This document shows, piece by piece, positions 1 to 8,026 of a stretch of 64,000 nt of DNA. The DNA is from JBCAWW01 sp045106675 (GTDB taxonomy: Bacteria > Bacteroidota > Bacteroidia > J057). Each line of letters starts with the position of its first letter. Position 1 is the first letter of the stretch. A program made the position numbers and the translations under genes. The stretch lies in assembly GCA_045106675.1 (NCBI GenBank), contig JBGCFA010000014.1, forward strand, positions 1 to 64,000, written 5' to 3'. The notes under the pieces were generated by a model. It was not told where the DNA came from and made no database searches. It saw nothing but the letters and a program-made list of their open reading frames with translations.

Positions 1-3000
1 ACGGCCCTGCAGAATTTTTTGCAGATCCTCAGCATCCTGTTTGTCTGCGAGTTCTAACTTTAACTCACCTTCCAGATCGTCGATTTGACCTTGCAGTATT
101 TGTTCCTGACTTGGGCCTTCACCACTACTTTGTTCTTTTTGCAAACTAAGCGTTTGTTCAAGGCGCTCTATTTCCAGTTGTTGATTATGGGTTGAAGCAA
201 GGAGCTGTTGTTTTTCCGCCACCAGAGAATCCCGTTCCTGAGTCAGAATCTGAATACTATTGTTATGTTCTTCCCGCAGGCGCTCTTGTTTATTTTTCAG
301 GATTTGAAACTGAGTCTCGGCCTGATTATTTGCTACCGACTCTGAAGCAAGTTGTGCTTCTAGTTCCTCAATCCGTTTTTGCAGTAATGTTTGCTCTGCC
401 ATCCTGCTATTATTTTTTTCCTGACTATTGACTGCCGTAAGGAGTTGTTGTTTTTCGGCCAGCAGTGCATCGCGTTCCTGCGTGAGGGTCAGGATGGTAT
501 TATTTTGCTGTTTCTGTAGTCTTTTTGATTCGGTTTGAAGGGTGAGTTTTTGTGCCTTCTCATTAGATAGCTGGGTTTCTAGTTCTTCGATCTGGTTTTG
601 TAGTAATGTTTGCTCTGCTAGGCTATTTTCATTTTCCTGTTCATCATTGGCTGCCGCGAGGAGTGCATCACGTTCCTGCGTGAGGATCAGGATTGTATTA
701 TTTTGCTGTTCTTGTAGTTTTTGTGCTTCGGTTTGGGCGAGGAGATTTTTCGTGTTTTGCTTAGCGAGCTGGGTTTCCAGTTTCTCGATCTGGTTTTGTA
801 GTAGTGTTTGCTCTGCTAGGCTATTTTCATTTTCCTGTTCATCATTGGCTGCCGCGAGGAGTGCATCACGTTCCTGCGTGAGGGTCAGAATGGTATTTTT
901 TTGCTGTGCCTGTAGGATCTTATGCTGATCCTGCATGTTTTGAAACTGAATCAAATCTTGGCTTTTTTTTGCACTTTCCGTAGCAAGTTGCCCTTCGAGT
1001 GTGATAATACGGTTTTCCAAAAGCTGCTGCTGGGCTAAGTTGGCATTGTCCTTTTTGCCAATATTATTCAACTGCAATTCCAATTGTGTAATCTCAGTTT
1101 GTTTGGCTTTGATAGAGGTGGTCAGTTCTTGTTCTCTGTTTTGTTGTCCCAATAACTGAGTCTCAAGCTCATTGATGCGGCTTTGCAATTGTTGCTGAGA
1201 GGTGGCGGCTGAAGCGCTTTGTTGGGAAGCACTTAACTGTCCTTTCATAGAAAGGATCTCCTGATCTTGTTGATAATTAAGTCCTTGGAGTTTCTTTACC
1301 TCTGCAAACAGGGAATCTCTCTGGGCGCTCTGCCTACGTGATTTTGTTATACTTTCCTGAGAGGTGGATTGCAATTTTGTGGCCAGTATTCCATTTTCCT
1401 CCTGTAACTGGGAAATGTAATTCTTCATTTCATCTGGATCAGGCTGAGCATTGAGTTGTCCTTCAAGGGAAGCAATGGTGCCGTTCAGAAGTTGGATTTC
1501 CTGTTGTTGAGCACGGTTTTGAGTGAGAAGAGACTGATACTTAAGCCGTTGATCTTGTTGTTGCTCCAGTCTCTGATTGACTTGTTGTGTCTGAACCTTT
1601 TGTTGGGTTTGGAGATTTTGCAGCGATTCGCGAAGAGTGATTCTTTCCTGATTTGCGGTGGTGAGGTTCGCCGACATGGCTCTCCATGAACGACTTAAGT
1701 TTGCAAGGTCTGTATTTGCGGTGGCGAGCTGTTGACTAAGCTGGGAAATTTGCGTTTGATAGCGATCTATCTCTGCCTGGGATACCTGGTTTTCATCTCC
1801 CACCTCAAGTTGACTCCCCATGCGAGCTATCACCTGCTGAAGCTGAAGTACATGTGTTTCCTGAAGGTCGTATTCAACAAGAAGGTCATTGGAATTCGTT
1901 CTAATAAGCTGGGTCAATCGACTGTTTTCTTCTTCCAGCCGGAGGAGCTCTGTTTTTTGTTTTTCCAGTTCATCCTCGTTATTCCTCCCTGGGATCTGCG
2001 TATTTCTTTGCGCTAAAATTGTTTGATTTAACTGTTGTTCTAGGAGGTTTTTTGCAGTAGTGAGTTCTATTAATGTCCCTTTCAATAAGAGATAGGACTG
2101 CTGACCAGGATTTAGGGTAGCAAGGTTCAAGGCTTGATTTAACTCCTTTATTTGTTGTTTGAGGCCCCTCTCAGCAGATTTTAATACTTCGTTTTCAGAC
2201 TGTACTTGTTTGATCAGCTTGAGGAGTTCTGCTTCCAGCTTTCGTACTTCCTCTTCCAGGACCTCTGCTTCTGGAGGGAGTGGACTGGCAAGTCTGGGTT
2301 CGGTCTGAGCCGCGATGGATTCCTGTTCAGGAATATTTTCATCCCAAAAGTTGATTCTAAAGCTAAAGTTCTGCTCTCTTCTGTGTTCAGCCATTAAAGC
2401 TTTGTGCCCCCTTCTCCAACCCCGGTCCGGACCACAAAAACGATTTAAGTTTGAAATCTCGTAGAAGCGTAAGGCAATGGCAGGTTGTTCGGCCAGGCCA
2501 GTGAGGTTGCTATTGAAGGCCTTCATGACATTAGGATTGCTATTCAACCAGGCAGCTGAGGCCATTAGCTTATAAGCCACATCCGGATGCATTCGCATCC
2601 AACTCAGATTCTTAAACAATTTCTCCGTGAGTTCAGGATGTCGTTTGTAATAGACGAGTTTGGCCTCATCGAAAAACGGGTATTTATCTCTTAGTTGGGC
2701 TATAATGGCAGCATCTAGATCGACCCTATAATTGTGAGCCGTTCCCAGACGTCGCTTGGTTTCCAACTCGTTGAGAAAACCGTCCTGATCCAAATCTGCT
2801 TCGGCAAAAAACTCATCAACCAGAAAGTAGGCCCATTCTTCTGGAAAAGCTTCCATTTCTCCATAGGAGAGCTGCTGATCCTTATTTCGATCAGTTTCTG
2901 CATAACGGGTCTGGACTAACCAAAGGTCGAGCCAATCAGCATGTCTGGAATTTTGAGCTAGAGAAATGTTTAATCCTCCCCAAAAAAGCAAGGTGAGTAC

Positions 3001-3024
3001 TGACGAAACGCGGAGCCGTCGCAT
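1..3024 (-). CDS. Secreted EF-hand / giant coiled-coil protein (C-terminus beyond window)
   Basis: An uninterrupted minus-strand frame of 1008 codons runs from an ATG at 3024 to the left edge with no stop, so the protein is incomplete here. Residues 1-24 form a signal peptide (two Arg, hydrophobic core, cleavage near LAQ-N). Two canonical EF-hand loops follow: D45-E56 (D, N, D at positions 1, 3, 5 and E at 12) and D77-E88 (D, D, D and E), suggesting calcium binding. Residues about 90-235 look globular. From about residue 240 the chain is almost entirely Gln/Glu/Leu-rich heptad coiled coil with internal repeats sharing LTQERDALLA and NQIEELETQL. Plus-strand frames across the region are Ser/Cys-rich shadows. 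Function is not recognised; a periplasmic or surface structural rod is inferred from signal peptide plus coil. The next gene to the right (ffh) is on the other strand, so it is not in an operon with anything visible. Confidence 0.85.
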   Translation of the reverse strand, partial: MRRLRVSSVLTLLFWGGLNISLAQNSRHADWLDLWLVQTRYAETDRNKDQQLSYGEMEAFPEEWAYFLVDEFFAEADLDQDGFLNELETKRRLGTAHNYRVDLDAAIIAQLRDKYPFFDEAKLVYYKRHPELTEKLFKNLSWMRMHPDVAYKLMASAAWLNSNPNVMKAFNSNLTGLAEQPAIALRFYEISNLNRFCGPDRGWRRGHKALMAEHRREQNFSFRINFWDENIPEQESIAAQTEPRLASPLPPEAEVLEEEVRKLEAELLKLIKQVQSENEVLKSAERGLKQQIKELNQALNLATLNPGQQSYLLLKGTLIELTTAKNLLEQQLNQTILAQRNTQIPGRNNEDELEKQKTELLRLEEENSRLTQLIRTNSNDLLVEYDLQETHVLQLQQVIARMGSQLEVGDENQVSQAEIDRYQTQISQLSQQLATANTDLANLSRSWRAMSANLTTANQERITLRESLQNLQTQQKVQTQQVNQRLEQQQDQRLKYQSLLTQNRAQQQEIQLLNGTIASLEGQLNAQPDPDEMKNYISQLQEENGILATKLQSTSQESITKSRRQSAQRDSLFAEVKKLQGLNYQQDQEILSMKGQLSASQQSASAATSQQQLQSRINELETQLLGQQNREQELTTSIKAKQTEITQLELQLNNIGKKDNANLAQQQLLENRIITLEGQLATESAKKSQDLIQFQNMQDQHKILQAQQKNTILTLTQERDALLAAANDEQENENSLAEQTLLQNQIEKLETQLAKQNTKNLLAQTEAQKLQEQQNNTILILTQERDALLAAANDEQENENSLAEQTLLQNQIEELETQLSNEKAQKLTLQTESKRLQKQQNNTILTLTQERDALLAEKQQLLTAVNSQEKNNSRMAEQTLLQKRIEELEAQLASESVANNQAETQFQILKNKQERLREEHNNSIQILTQERDSLVAEKQQLLASTHNQQLEIERLEQTLSLQKEQSSGEGPSQEQILQGQIDDLEGELKLELADKQDAEDLQKILQGR
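591..885 (-). repeat. 198-bp direct repeat inside the coiled-coil gene
   Basis: A block beginning TCTGGTTTTGTAGTA at 591-687 recurs at 789-885 with only a few differences, an offset of 198 bp or 66 codons. Two more diverged copies lie at about 370-500 and 200-290; these carry an extra stretch of about 9 codons encoding EKQQLL. The period is a multiple of 3, so copy number can change without breaking the frame. Confidence 0.8.
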
Positions 3025-3756
3025 AAGATTTGCTGCAATTTACAAGGCCAAAGGGTTGATACTCAACACCCTTGCCAAGTTGAATAGAATCATGAATAAA
3101 TCCGTTCCTATTTTCGAATAAACCTTATTATGAATAAGCTCCTGCTTATACCGATCGTGATAGCGGTTTTAGTGCTTATTGACTGCTATGCCTTCAGACA
3201 ATGAAGACGACTACCTAAAACCTTACAAGCCCTGCTCGGCAATGCAAACTTGGCATTTTCAACCAACTACCTGCATATGGTTTCTGGTAGTTTTCTCATC
3301 CAGGACGAAATATGGCGTCCAAATTGAGAAATAGTATGAAGTGAGGGGATATGCTTATTTCGAGTCTTTGCCAGAAGAGGACGATGATCATGATGGTGCT
3401 TTGCTTTAGTGCTTCACCTTCGGTGGAACGCTCCTACTCTTAGCCTTGGCCCCGTTTTTCTATCGTTCCGCGCAGCGGTATACCCCCAAAAACTTGAGCG
3501 TCAGATCGCGTAATAAAATCTCTCGATTTATAGCTACTCATCATTCACGCAGTGGGAATTTGTTCCTGCTGCCTTTTTTTTGATAGAGTTTATCACCATT
3601 TGCGATATAGGAAACACCAATTGTATGGGATGAAATCTCATAATGAGGCAAGCTAAACGCATGAAAACGGCCTTATGATACTGTAGTAAATCTCACTAGG
3701 GCATTTTGCCAAATTTTCTTATTTTTGGGTCCCTTTAGTAAATAGGTCAAAACCGT
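3025..3756. other. Intergenic region of 730 bp, probably holding gene remnants
   Basis: No intact gene is visible. An imperfect hairpin (AAGGGTTGA...TCAACACCCTT) lies at 3051-3073 upstream of the coiled-coil gene. Plus-strand fragments at 3130-3204 and about 3413-3500 encode hydrophobic segments in different frames (see the pseudogene entry). CGTTCCGCGCAGCGG at 3464-3478 resembles the palindromic repeat found elsewhere in the window. Confidence 0.5.
3130..3502 (+). pseudogene. Possible remnant of a small membrane protein gene
   Basis: An ATG at 3130 opens a 24-codon frame (MNKLLLIPIVIAVLVLIDC, then AFRQ, stop at 3202-3204) that looks like a first transmembrane helix. The same frame continues past the stop for about 40 codons to another stop. 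About 200 bp on, in another frame (from about 3413), the DNA encodes FGGTLLLLALAPFFYRSAQR, a second typical helix followed by basic residues. The order resembles a membrane protein that has collected stops and a frameshift. The family cannot be named; chance hydrophobic frames remain possible. Confidence 0.25.
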
Positions 3757-5109
3757 ATGTTTGAGAGCTTACAGCAGAATATAGAAGGCGCTTTTCGTAA
3801 ACTGAAAGGCCAAGGAAGAATTACTGACGTCAACGTTGCCGAAACGCTGAAAGAAATTCGGCGTGCTTTGATTGACGCGGATGTAAATTATAAAGTCGCC
3901 AAAGACTTTACCGCTAAGGTAAAAGAAGAGGCTTTGGGACAGGAGATATTGATCTCTGTTTCGCCGGGTCAATTGATGATCAAAATCGTCCAAGACGAGT
4001 TGACAAAATTGATGGGTGGGCAAAATGAAGGCATTAGCACTGCCAAAAACCCTCCTACGGTTATTTTGATTGCCGGTCTACAGGGTTCTGGTAAAACGAC
4101 TTTTACTGGTAAACTTGCCAAATACCTCAAGAGTAAAGGCAAAAATCCTCTGCTAGTAGCGGGTGATGTTTATCGTCCTGCTGCGATTGATCAGTTGGAA
4201 GTCTTAGGTGAGCAGGTCGGTGTGGATGTTTACCATGAGCGGGAAAACAAGAGTCCTGTCGATATTGCGAAAAACGCCATCAAGCACGCTAAGGCAAATG
4301 GCAAAGATTTGGTCATCGTGGATACCGCCGGTCGTTTGGCAGTAGATGAACAAATGATGAGCGAGATCGCTGATGTGAAGTCTGCTATCAATCCTGATGA
4401 AATTCTATTTGTGGTTGATGCCATGACTGGACAGGATGCCGTAAATACAGCCAAAGCCTTTAACGAACGCTTGAATTTTGATGGGGTAGTGCTCACCAAA
4501 ATGGATGGTGATACACGTGGTGGTGCTGCCATTTCGATTCGTTCGGTAGTTGATAAGCCAATCAAATTTATCTCTGATGGAGAAAAATTAGATGCTTTAG
4601 AGCTCTTTTATCCAGAGCGTATGGCTACCCGCATCCTCGGTATGGGTGATGTAGTCTCACTTGTAGAAAAAGCGCAAGAGCAGTTTGATCAAGTAGAAGC
4701 AGAGCGATTACAGCGCAAAATCCGCAAAAATGAGCTGGATTTTGATGATTTTCTCTCGCAGATCAAAGCCATCAAAAAGATGGGTAACGTCAAGGACCTA
4801 CTTGGTATGATTCCAGGTATGGGCAAGATGACCCGTAATATGGATATCGACAATGATGCCTTTAAGCATATTGAAGCGATCATCCAATCTATGACGAGAG
4901 AAGAACGATCTAAACCGCAACTTCTCAATGGTTCACGTCGTCGTCGTATTGCAACTGGTAGTGGACGTAGCGTTCGCGAAGTGAATGAATTGCTTAACCA
5001 GTTTCAGCAGATGAAAAAGATGATGAAGAAAATGAATGCTGCTGGCCGCTCCGGTAAAATGGCACGTAGTATGAGCCAAATGCAAATGATGCAAAATCGC
5101 CGTAAGTAG
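3757..5109 (+). CDS. ffh: Signal recognition particle protein Ffh
   Basis: The 450-aa protein matches the full Ffh length. The N domain (about 1-85) includes the ALLEADV-like helix seen here as ALIDADVNYKVAK. The G domain (about 95-295) shows GLQGSGKTT (G1), the DVYRPAAIDQL segment, DTAGRLAVDEQMM (G3) and TKMDGDTRGGAA (G4 and SRP-GTPase motif). The methionine-rich M domain (about 320-450) contains IPGMGK and the RRRRIATGSG segment that contacts 4.5S RNA, and ends in a Met-rich tail. It targets ribosomes translating membrane proteins to FtsY and SecYEG. The ATG at 3757 is the natural start. It is a stand-alone transcription unit with a strong terminator at 5146-5206. Confidence 0.97.
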   Translation: MFESLQQNIEGAFRKLKGQGRITDVNVAETLKEIRRALIDADVNYKVAKDFTAKVKEEALGQEILISVSPGQLMIKIVQDELTKLMGGQNEGISTAKNPPTVILIAGLQGSGKTTFTGKLAKYLKSKGKNPLLVAGDVYRPAAIDQLEVLGEQVGVDVYHERENKSPVDIAKNAIKHAKANGKDLVIVDTAGRLAVDEQMMSEIADVKSAINPDEILFVVDAMTGQDAVNTAKAFNERLNFDGVVLTKMDGDTRGGAAISIRSVVDKPIKFISDGEKLDALELFYPERMATRILGMGDVVSLVEKAQEQFDQVEAERLQRKIRKNELDFDDFLSQIKAIKKMGNVKDLLGMIPGMGKMTRNMDIDNDAFKHIEAIIQSMTREERSKPQLLNGSRRRRIATGSGRSVREVNELLNQFQQMKKMMKKMNAAGRSGKMARSMSQMQMMQNRRK

Positions 5110-5145
5110 GATTTCGATAGGCAGAATTCAAATGCCAGAGTCAAA

Positions 5146-5206
5146 CTGCAGCATGTAAATTTGAAAAGGAGCGATTCCTTTCCGATTTTACATACTGCAG
5201 TTTTTA
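5146..5206 (+). terminator. Rho-independent terminator of ffh
   Basis: CTGCAG-C-ATGTAAA at 5146-5159 pairs with TTTACAT-A-CTGCAG ending at 5200, with an inner AAAGGA/TCCTTT stem, followed by a T run at 5201-5205. Confidence 0.85.
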
Positions 5207-5236
5207 TTTTTGGCTCACCCTTCAAGCTCTACTACA

Positions 5237-7666
5237 ATGAAGTACTTACTCTTTCCTCTCTTATTATTATTTGTAGCACCATTGATCGCACAAGAAAACT
5301 TATCCTACCAAAAACCTCCTACCGAAATACTCGAGTTGGTGGACGTCCCCCTCGCTCCGGGTGTTATCATGGATGTCGAAGCAGAAAATATGATTCTGCT
5401 TTACCGCGATACTTATAAAAGTCTCGCCACGCTTTCTGAAAAAGAAATGCGTCTTGCAGGTCTTCGTATCAACCCTAACACTAATATTGGTAGCCGGACT
5501 ACCTATTATAAAAACCTCAAAGTTCAAAAAGTGAGTGGGGGAGAGGCAGTACAGATTGACGGTTTACCTGAAGAGCCTCGTCTCTCTAACTTCAATTGGT
5601 CGCCTGATCAAACCAAAATTGCTTGTACCAATACAGTAGAAGCAGGAGTTGAAGTTTGGGTATTGGATGTTGCCAGTGCCTCAGTGAAAAAAATCACAGA
5701 AGCGAATGTCAATGCCAATATGGGTAATCCTATCCGCTGGTTAGATGACGAAAAGATGTTGGTCAAGTTTATCCCCAAGGATCGCCAAGACCTGATCAAT
5801 ACGGGTACCAGCGTTCCGGCAGGGCCGACAATCTCTAAAAGCGATGGTGCCAAAGCCCAAAACCGTACCTATCAAGATTTGCTCAAAAATAATATAGATG
5901 AGCATAATTTCGAGCAATTAGCCTATTCAGAATTACATCAAGTCGATTTGAATGGTGGGAGTAAAGAATGGATGGAAAGTGCCATGTATAGTTCAGTTTC
6001 CCTTTCGCCTGACCGTAGTTATGTGATGGTAACGACTATTCACCGCCCGTTTTCTTATATCGTACCTTATTATCGTTTTCCCCAGAAAACCGTTGTCTAC
6101 GAGCGTTCTGGGAAGCAGATCAGTGTTGTCAACGAGATCCCATTGATAGAAGAGATGCCTAAGGGCTTTATGGCGGTGCGTACAGGCCGCAGAAGTATGC
6201 AATGGCGTAGTGATCGTCCATCTACTTTGGTCTGGACTGAAGCTTTGGATGGCGGTGATCCTGAAATGGAAGTGGAATACCGTGATGAAGTATTTCAAAT
6301 GGACGCGCCCTTCCGCGATGGAGCGGTCTCTCTTCTCAAAACTCAGCAACGCTTCAATAACATCCAATGGGCCAGTGATGAGATGGCAATCGCGACTGAT
6401 TATTGGTGGAATACTCGTAATCTAAAAACCTATATATTCAACCCTTCGGATCAGACACAGGAACCTAAACTCCTATATGATCGCAATTATCAAGACCGTT
6501 ATAGTGATCCTGGTAGCTTTGTCAGTAAGCGAAATGAATATGGACGCTCGGTCTTAGAAATGGATAAAAACAATCTGTTTTTGATGGGAGCAGGCTATTC
6601 GGATGAGGGCCAGTTTCCTTTCATTGATAAGCTGAGCCTTAAAGACTTGTCTACCAAACGTTTGTACCAGTCTGCTTATACTGATAAAAAAGAGAGTTTG
6701 AACTCTGCGATAGATATGAAAAATGGGGAAATCCTCGTGCGTATCGAGTCGCCGACAGAGTATCCTAACTACTATATCCGCAACATCAAGAAGGATGATT
6801 TGCAGCAAGTTACGGCTTTTACCAATCCTTTCAAGAGTTTACAAGACGTCCACAAAGAAGTGATCAAGTATAAGCGTGATGATGGACTTGAGCTTTCGGG
6901 TACGCTATACCTTCCTGTCGGCTATGATATGGACGCCAAGGAAAAAATGCCGATGATCATGTGGGCTTATCCGCGCGAATTCAAAGACAAAAATAGCGCC
7001 TCACAGTCCACTTCTAATCCCAATAGCTTTATCTATCCCTATTATGGTTCGATGGTTTATTGGGTGACGCGTGGCTATGTCGTCCTTGACAACGCTGCAT
7101 TCCCAATTATCGGAGAGAAGGAAGATCAGCCTAATGATACCTTTATTCCTCAGCTAGTCGCGAATGCTAAGGCTGCTATCGATGCGGTAGATGAGCTAGG
7201 CTATATTGATCGGGACAGAGTTGCAGTCGGTGGGCACTCTTATGGAGCCTTTATGACAGCAAACTTATTGACGCATTCAAACCTATTTGCAGCAGGTATT
7301 GCCCGTAGTGGAGCCTATAATCGGACGCTGACTCCATTTGGCTTCCAGAGCGAAGAACGTTCTTATTGGGAGGCGCCAGATGTCTACAATACGATGTCGC
7401 CCTTCATGAATGCTGATAAGATGAAAACGCCATTATTGTTGGTGCATGGAGAGGCTGATAATAATTCAGGTACTTACCCGATGCAAAGTGAGCGTTATTT
7501 CAATGCACTTAAAGGTATGGGTGCTACGGCTCGTTTGGTTATACTTCCCAAAGAAAGTCATGGCTATGCGGCTAAAGAGTCTATCCTACACCTACTTTGG
7601 GAGCAGGATCAATGGCTAGAGAAATACGTGAAAAATCGCGTGATGGAAGAGCCGGAGAATAAATAG
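5237..7666 (+). CDS. Secreted S9 family serine peptidase (S9D glutamyl-endopeptidase-like)
   Basis: The frame opens at 5210, but the ATG at 5237 is preferred because it puts a clean signal peptide (KYLLFPLLLLFVAPLIAQ) at the N-terminus and frees the upstream codons, which overlap the ffh terminator. The mature protein begins with the S9D-type segment YQKPPTEILELVDVP followed by RLAGLRINP and a beta-propeller. The C-terminal alpha/beta hydrolase has nucleophile Ser668 in GGHSYGAF, Asp741 in HGEADNN and His775 in KESHGYAAK, so the triad is complete. Relatives cleave peptides, often after Glu; they are exported and probably digest peptides in the periplasm. At 809 residues it fits the family. 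It is monocistronic, with its own terminator at 7690-7724. Confidence 0.9.
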   Translation: MKYLLFPLLLLFVAPLIAQENLSYQKPPTEILELVDVPLAPGVIMDVEAENMILLYRDTYKSLATLSEKEMRLAGLRINPNTNIGSRTTYYKNLKVQKVSGGEAVQIDGLPEEPRLSNFNWSPDQTKIACTNTVEAGVEVWVLDVASASVKKITEANVNANMGNPIRWLDDEKMLVKFIPKDRQDLINTGTSVPAGPTISKSDGAKAQNRTYQDLLKNNIDEHNFEQLAYSELHQVDLNGGSKEWMESAMYSSVSLSPDRSYVMVTTIHRPFSYIVPYYRFPQKTVVYERSGKQISVVNEIPLIEEMPKGFMAVRTGRRSMQWRSDRPSTLVWTEALDGGDPEMEVEYRDEVFQMDAPFRDGAVSLLKTQQRFNNIQWASDEMAIATDYWWNTRNLKTYIFNPSDQTQEPKLLYDRNYQDRYSDPGSFVSKRNEYGRSVLEMDKNNLFLMGAGYSDEGQFPFIDKLSLKDLSTKRLYQSAYTDKKESLNSAIDMKNGEILVRIESPTEYPNYYIRNIKKDDLQQVTAFTNPFKSLQDVHKEVIKYKRDDGLELSGTLYLPVGYDMDAKEKMPMIMWAYPREFKDKNSASQSTSNPNSFIYPYYGSMVYWVTRGYVVLDNAAFPIIGEKEDQPNDTFIPQLVANAKAAIDAVDELGYIDRDRVAVGGHSYGAFMTANLLTHSNLFAAGIARSGAYNRTLTPFGFQSEERSYWEAPDVYNTMSPFMNADKMKTPLLLVHGEADNNSGTYPMQSERYFNALKGMGATARLVILPKESHGYAAKESILHLLWEQDQWLEKYVKNRVMEEPENK

Positions 7667-7689
7667 GTTCTCCTTTCTATAGCATTTAG

Positions 7690-7725
7690 CGCTGGCAGAT
7701 TACTTGATTTTCTGTCAGCGTTTTT
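7690..7725 (+). terminator. Terminator of the S9D peptidase gene
   Basis: CGCTGGCAGA and TCTGTCAGCG form a 10-bp stem (one G-T wobble) followed by TTTTTG. Confidence 0.85.
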
Positions 7726-8026
7726 GTTTGGCTGCTTCGCAGAACGCTAGAGACGTTTCACACAATCGTTTGACACGCTATATCGGTCCGAAGGACGTAG
7801 ATCGCCTCGCGTGCAGGCACGCCTTCAAACCGAAGAGAGAAGTCTCCGATTTCCCAATTCATGTCTGGCTATCGGGATTCTGCGGAATGAATGTGTGCGA
7901 GATTTTTCACCTCTGCGCTCGTTCGAAATGATCGTTCCGCGAAGCGGACGAAAAAGAATCCACCAAAAGCAATCGGCCTCCGAGAATAGATCTCAGAGGC
8001 CGATTTTATATTGAAATCTGGTGATG
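7726..8026. repeat. Intergenic region carrying dispersed palindromic repeat halves
   Basis: The gap between the S9D peptidase and the ABC-F gene has no convincing coding sequence. GCTTCGCAGAACGCTAG occurs at 7734-7750, and the opposite-sense CGTTCCGCGAAGCGG at 7933-7947. These match the repeat family seen at 11386-11436, 28971-28998 and 43300-43326. The convergent end near 7973-8005 has complementary AATCGGCCTC/GAGGCCGATT arms, a plausible terminator for the minus-strand ABC-F gene (T run on the minus strand from TTTTGGTGG). Confidence 0.6.

Noticed and set aside
591..885. CRISPR array suspected from regular repeats.
   Set aside because: The repeats are in-frame coding units with no unique spacers of constant size, and no cas genes are present.
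192..2397. Plus-strand frames rich in Ser, Cys and Phe (for example 542-928).
   Set aside because: They are complements of the Gln/Glu/Leu-rich coiled-coil frame on the minus strand, and share its repeat.
5210..5236. Upstream ATG giving a longer S9D peptidase.
   Set aside because: It would put nine non-signal residues (AHPSSSTT) before a perfect signal peptide, next to the ffh terminator.
7704..8014. Two short frames after the S9D peptidase.
   Set aside because: They lie over a terminator and palindromic repeat halves and have no coding character.
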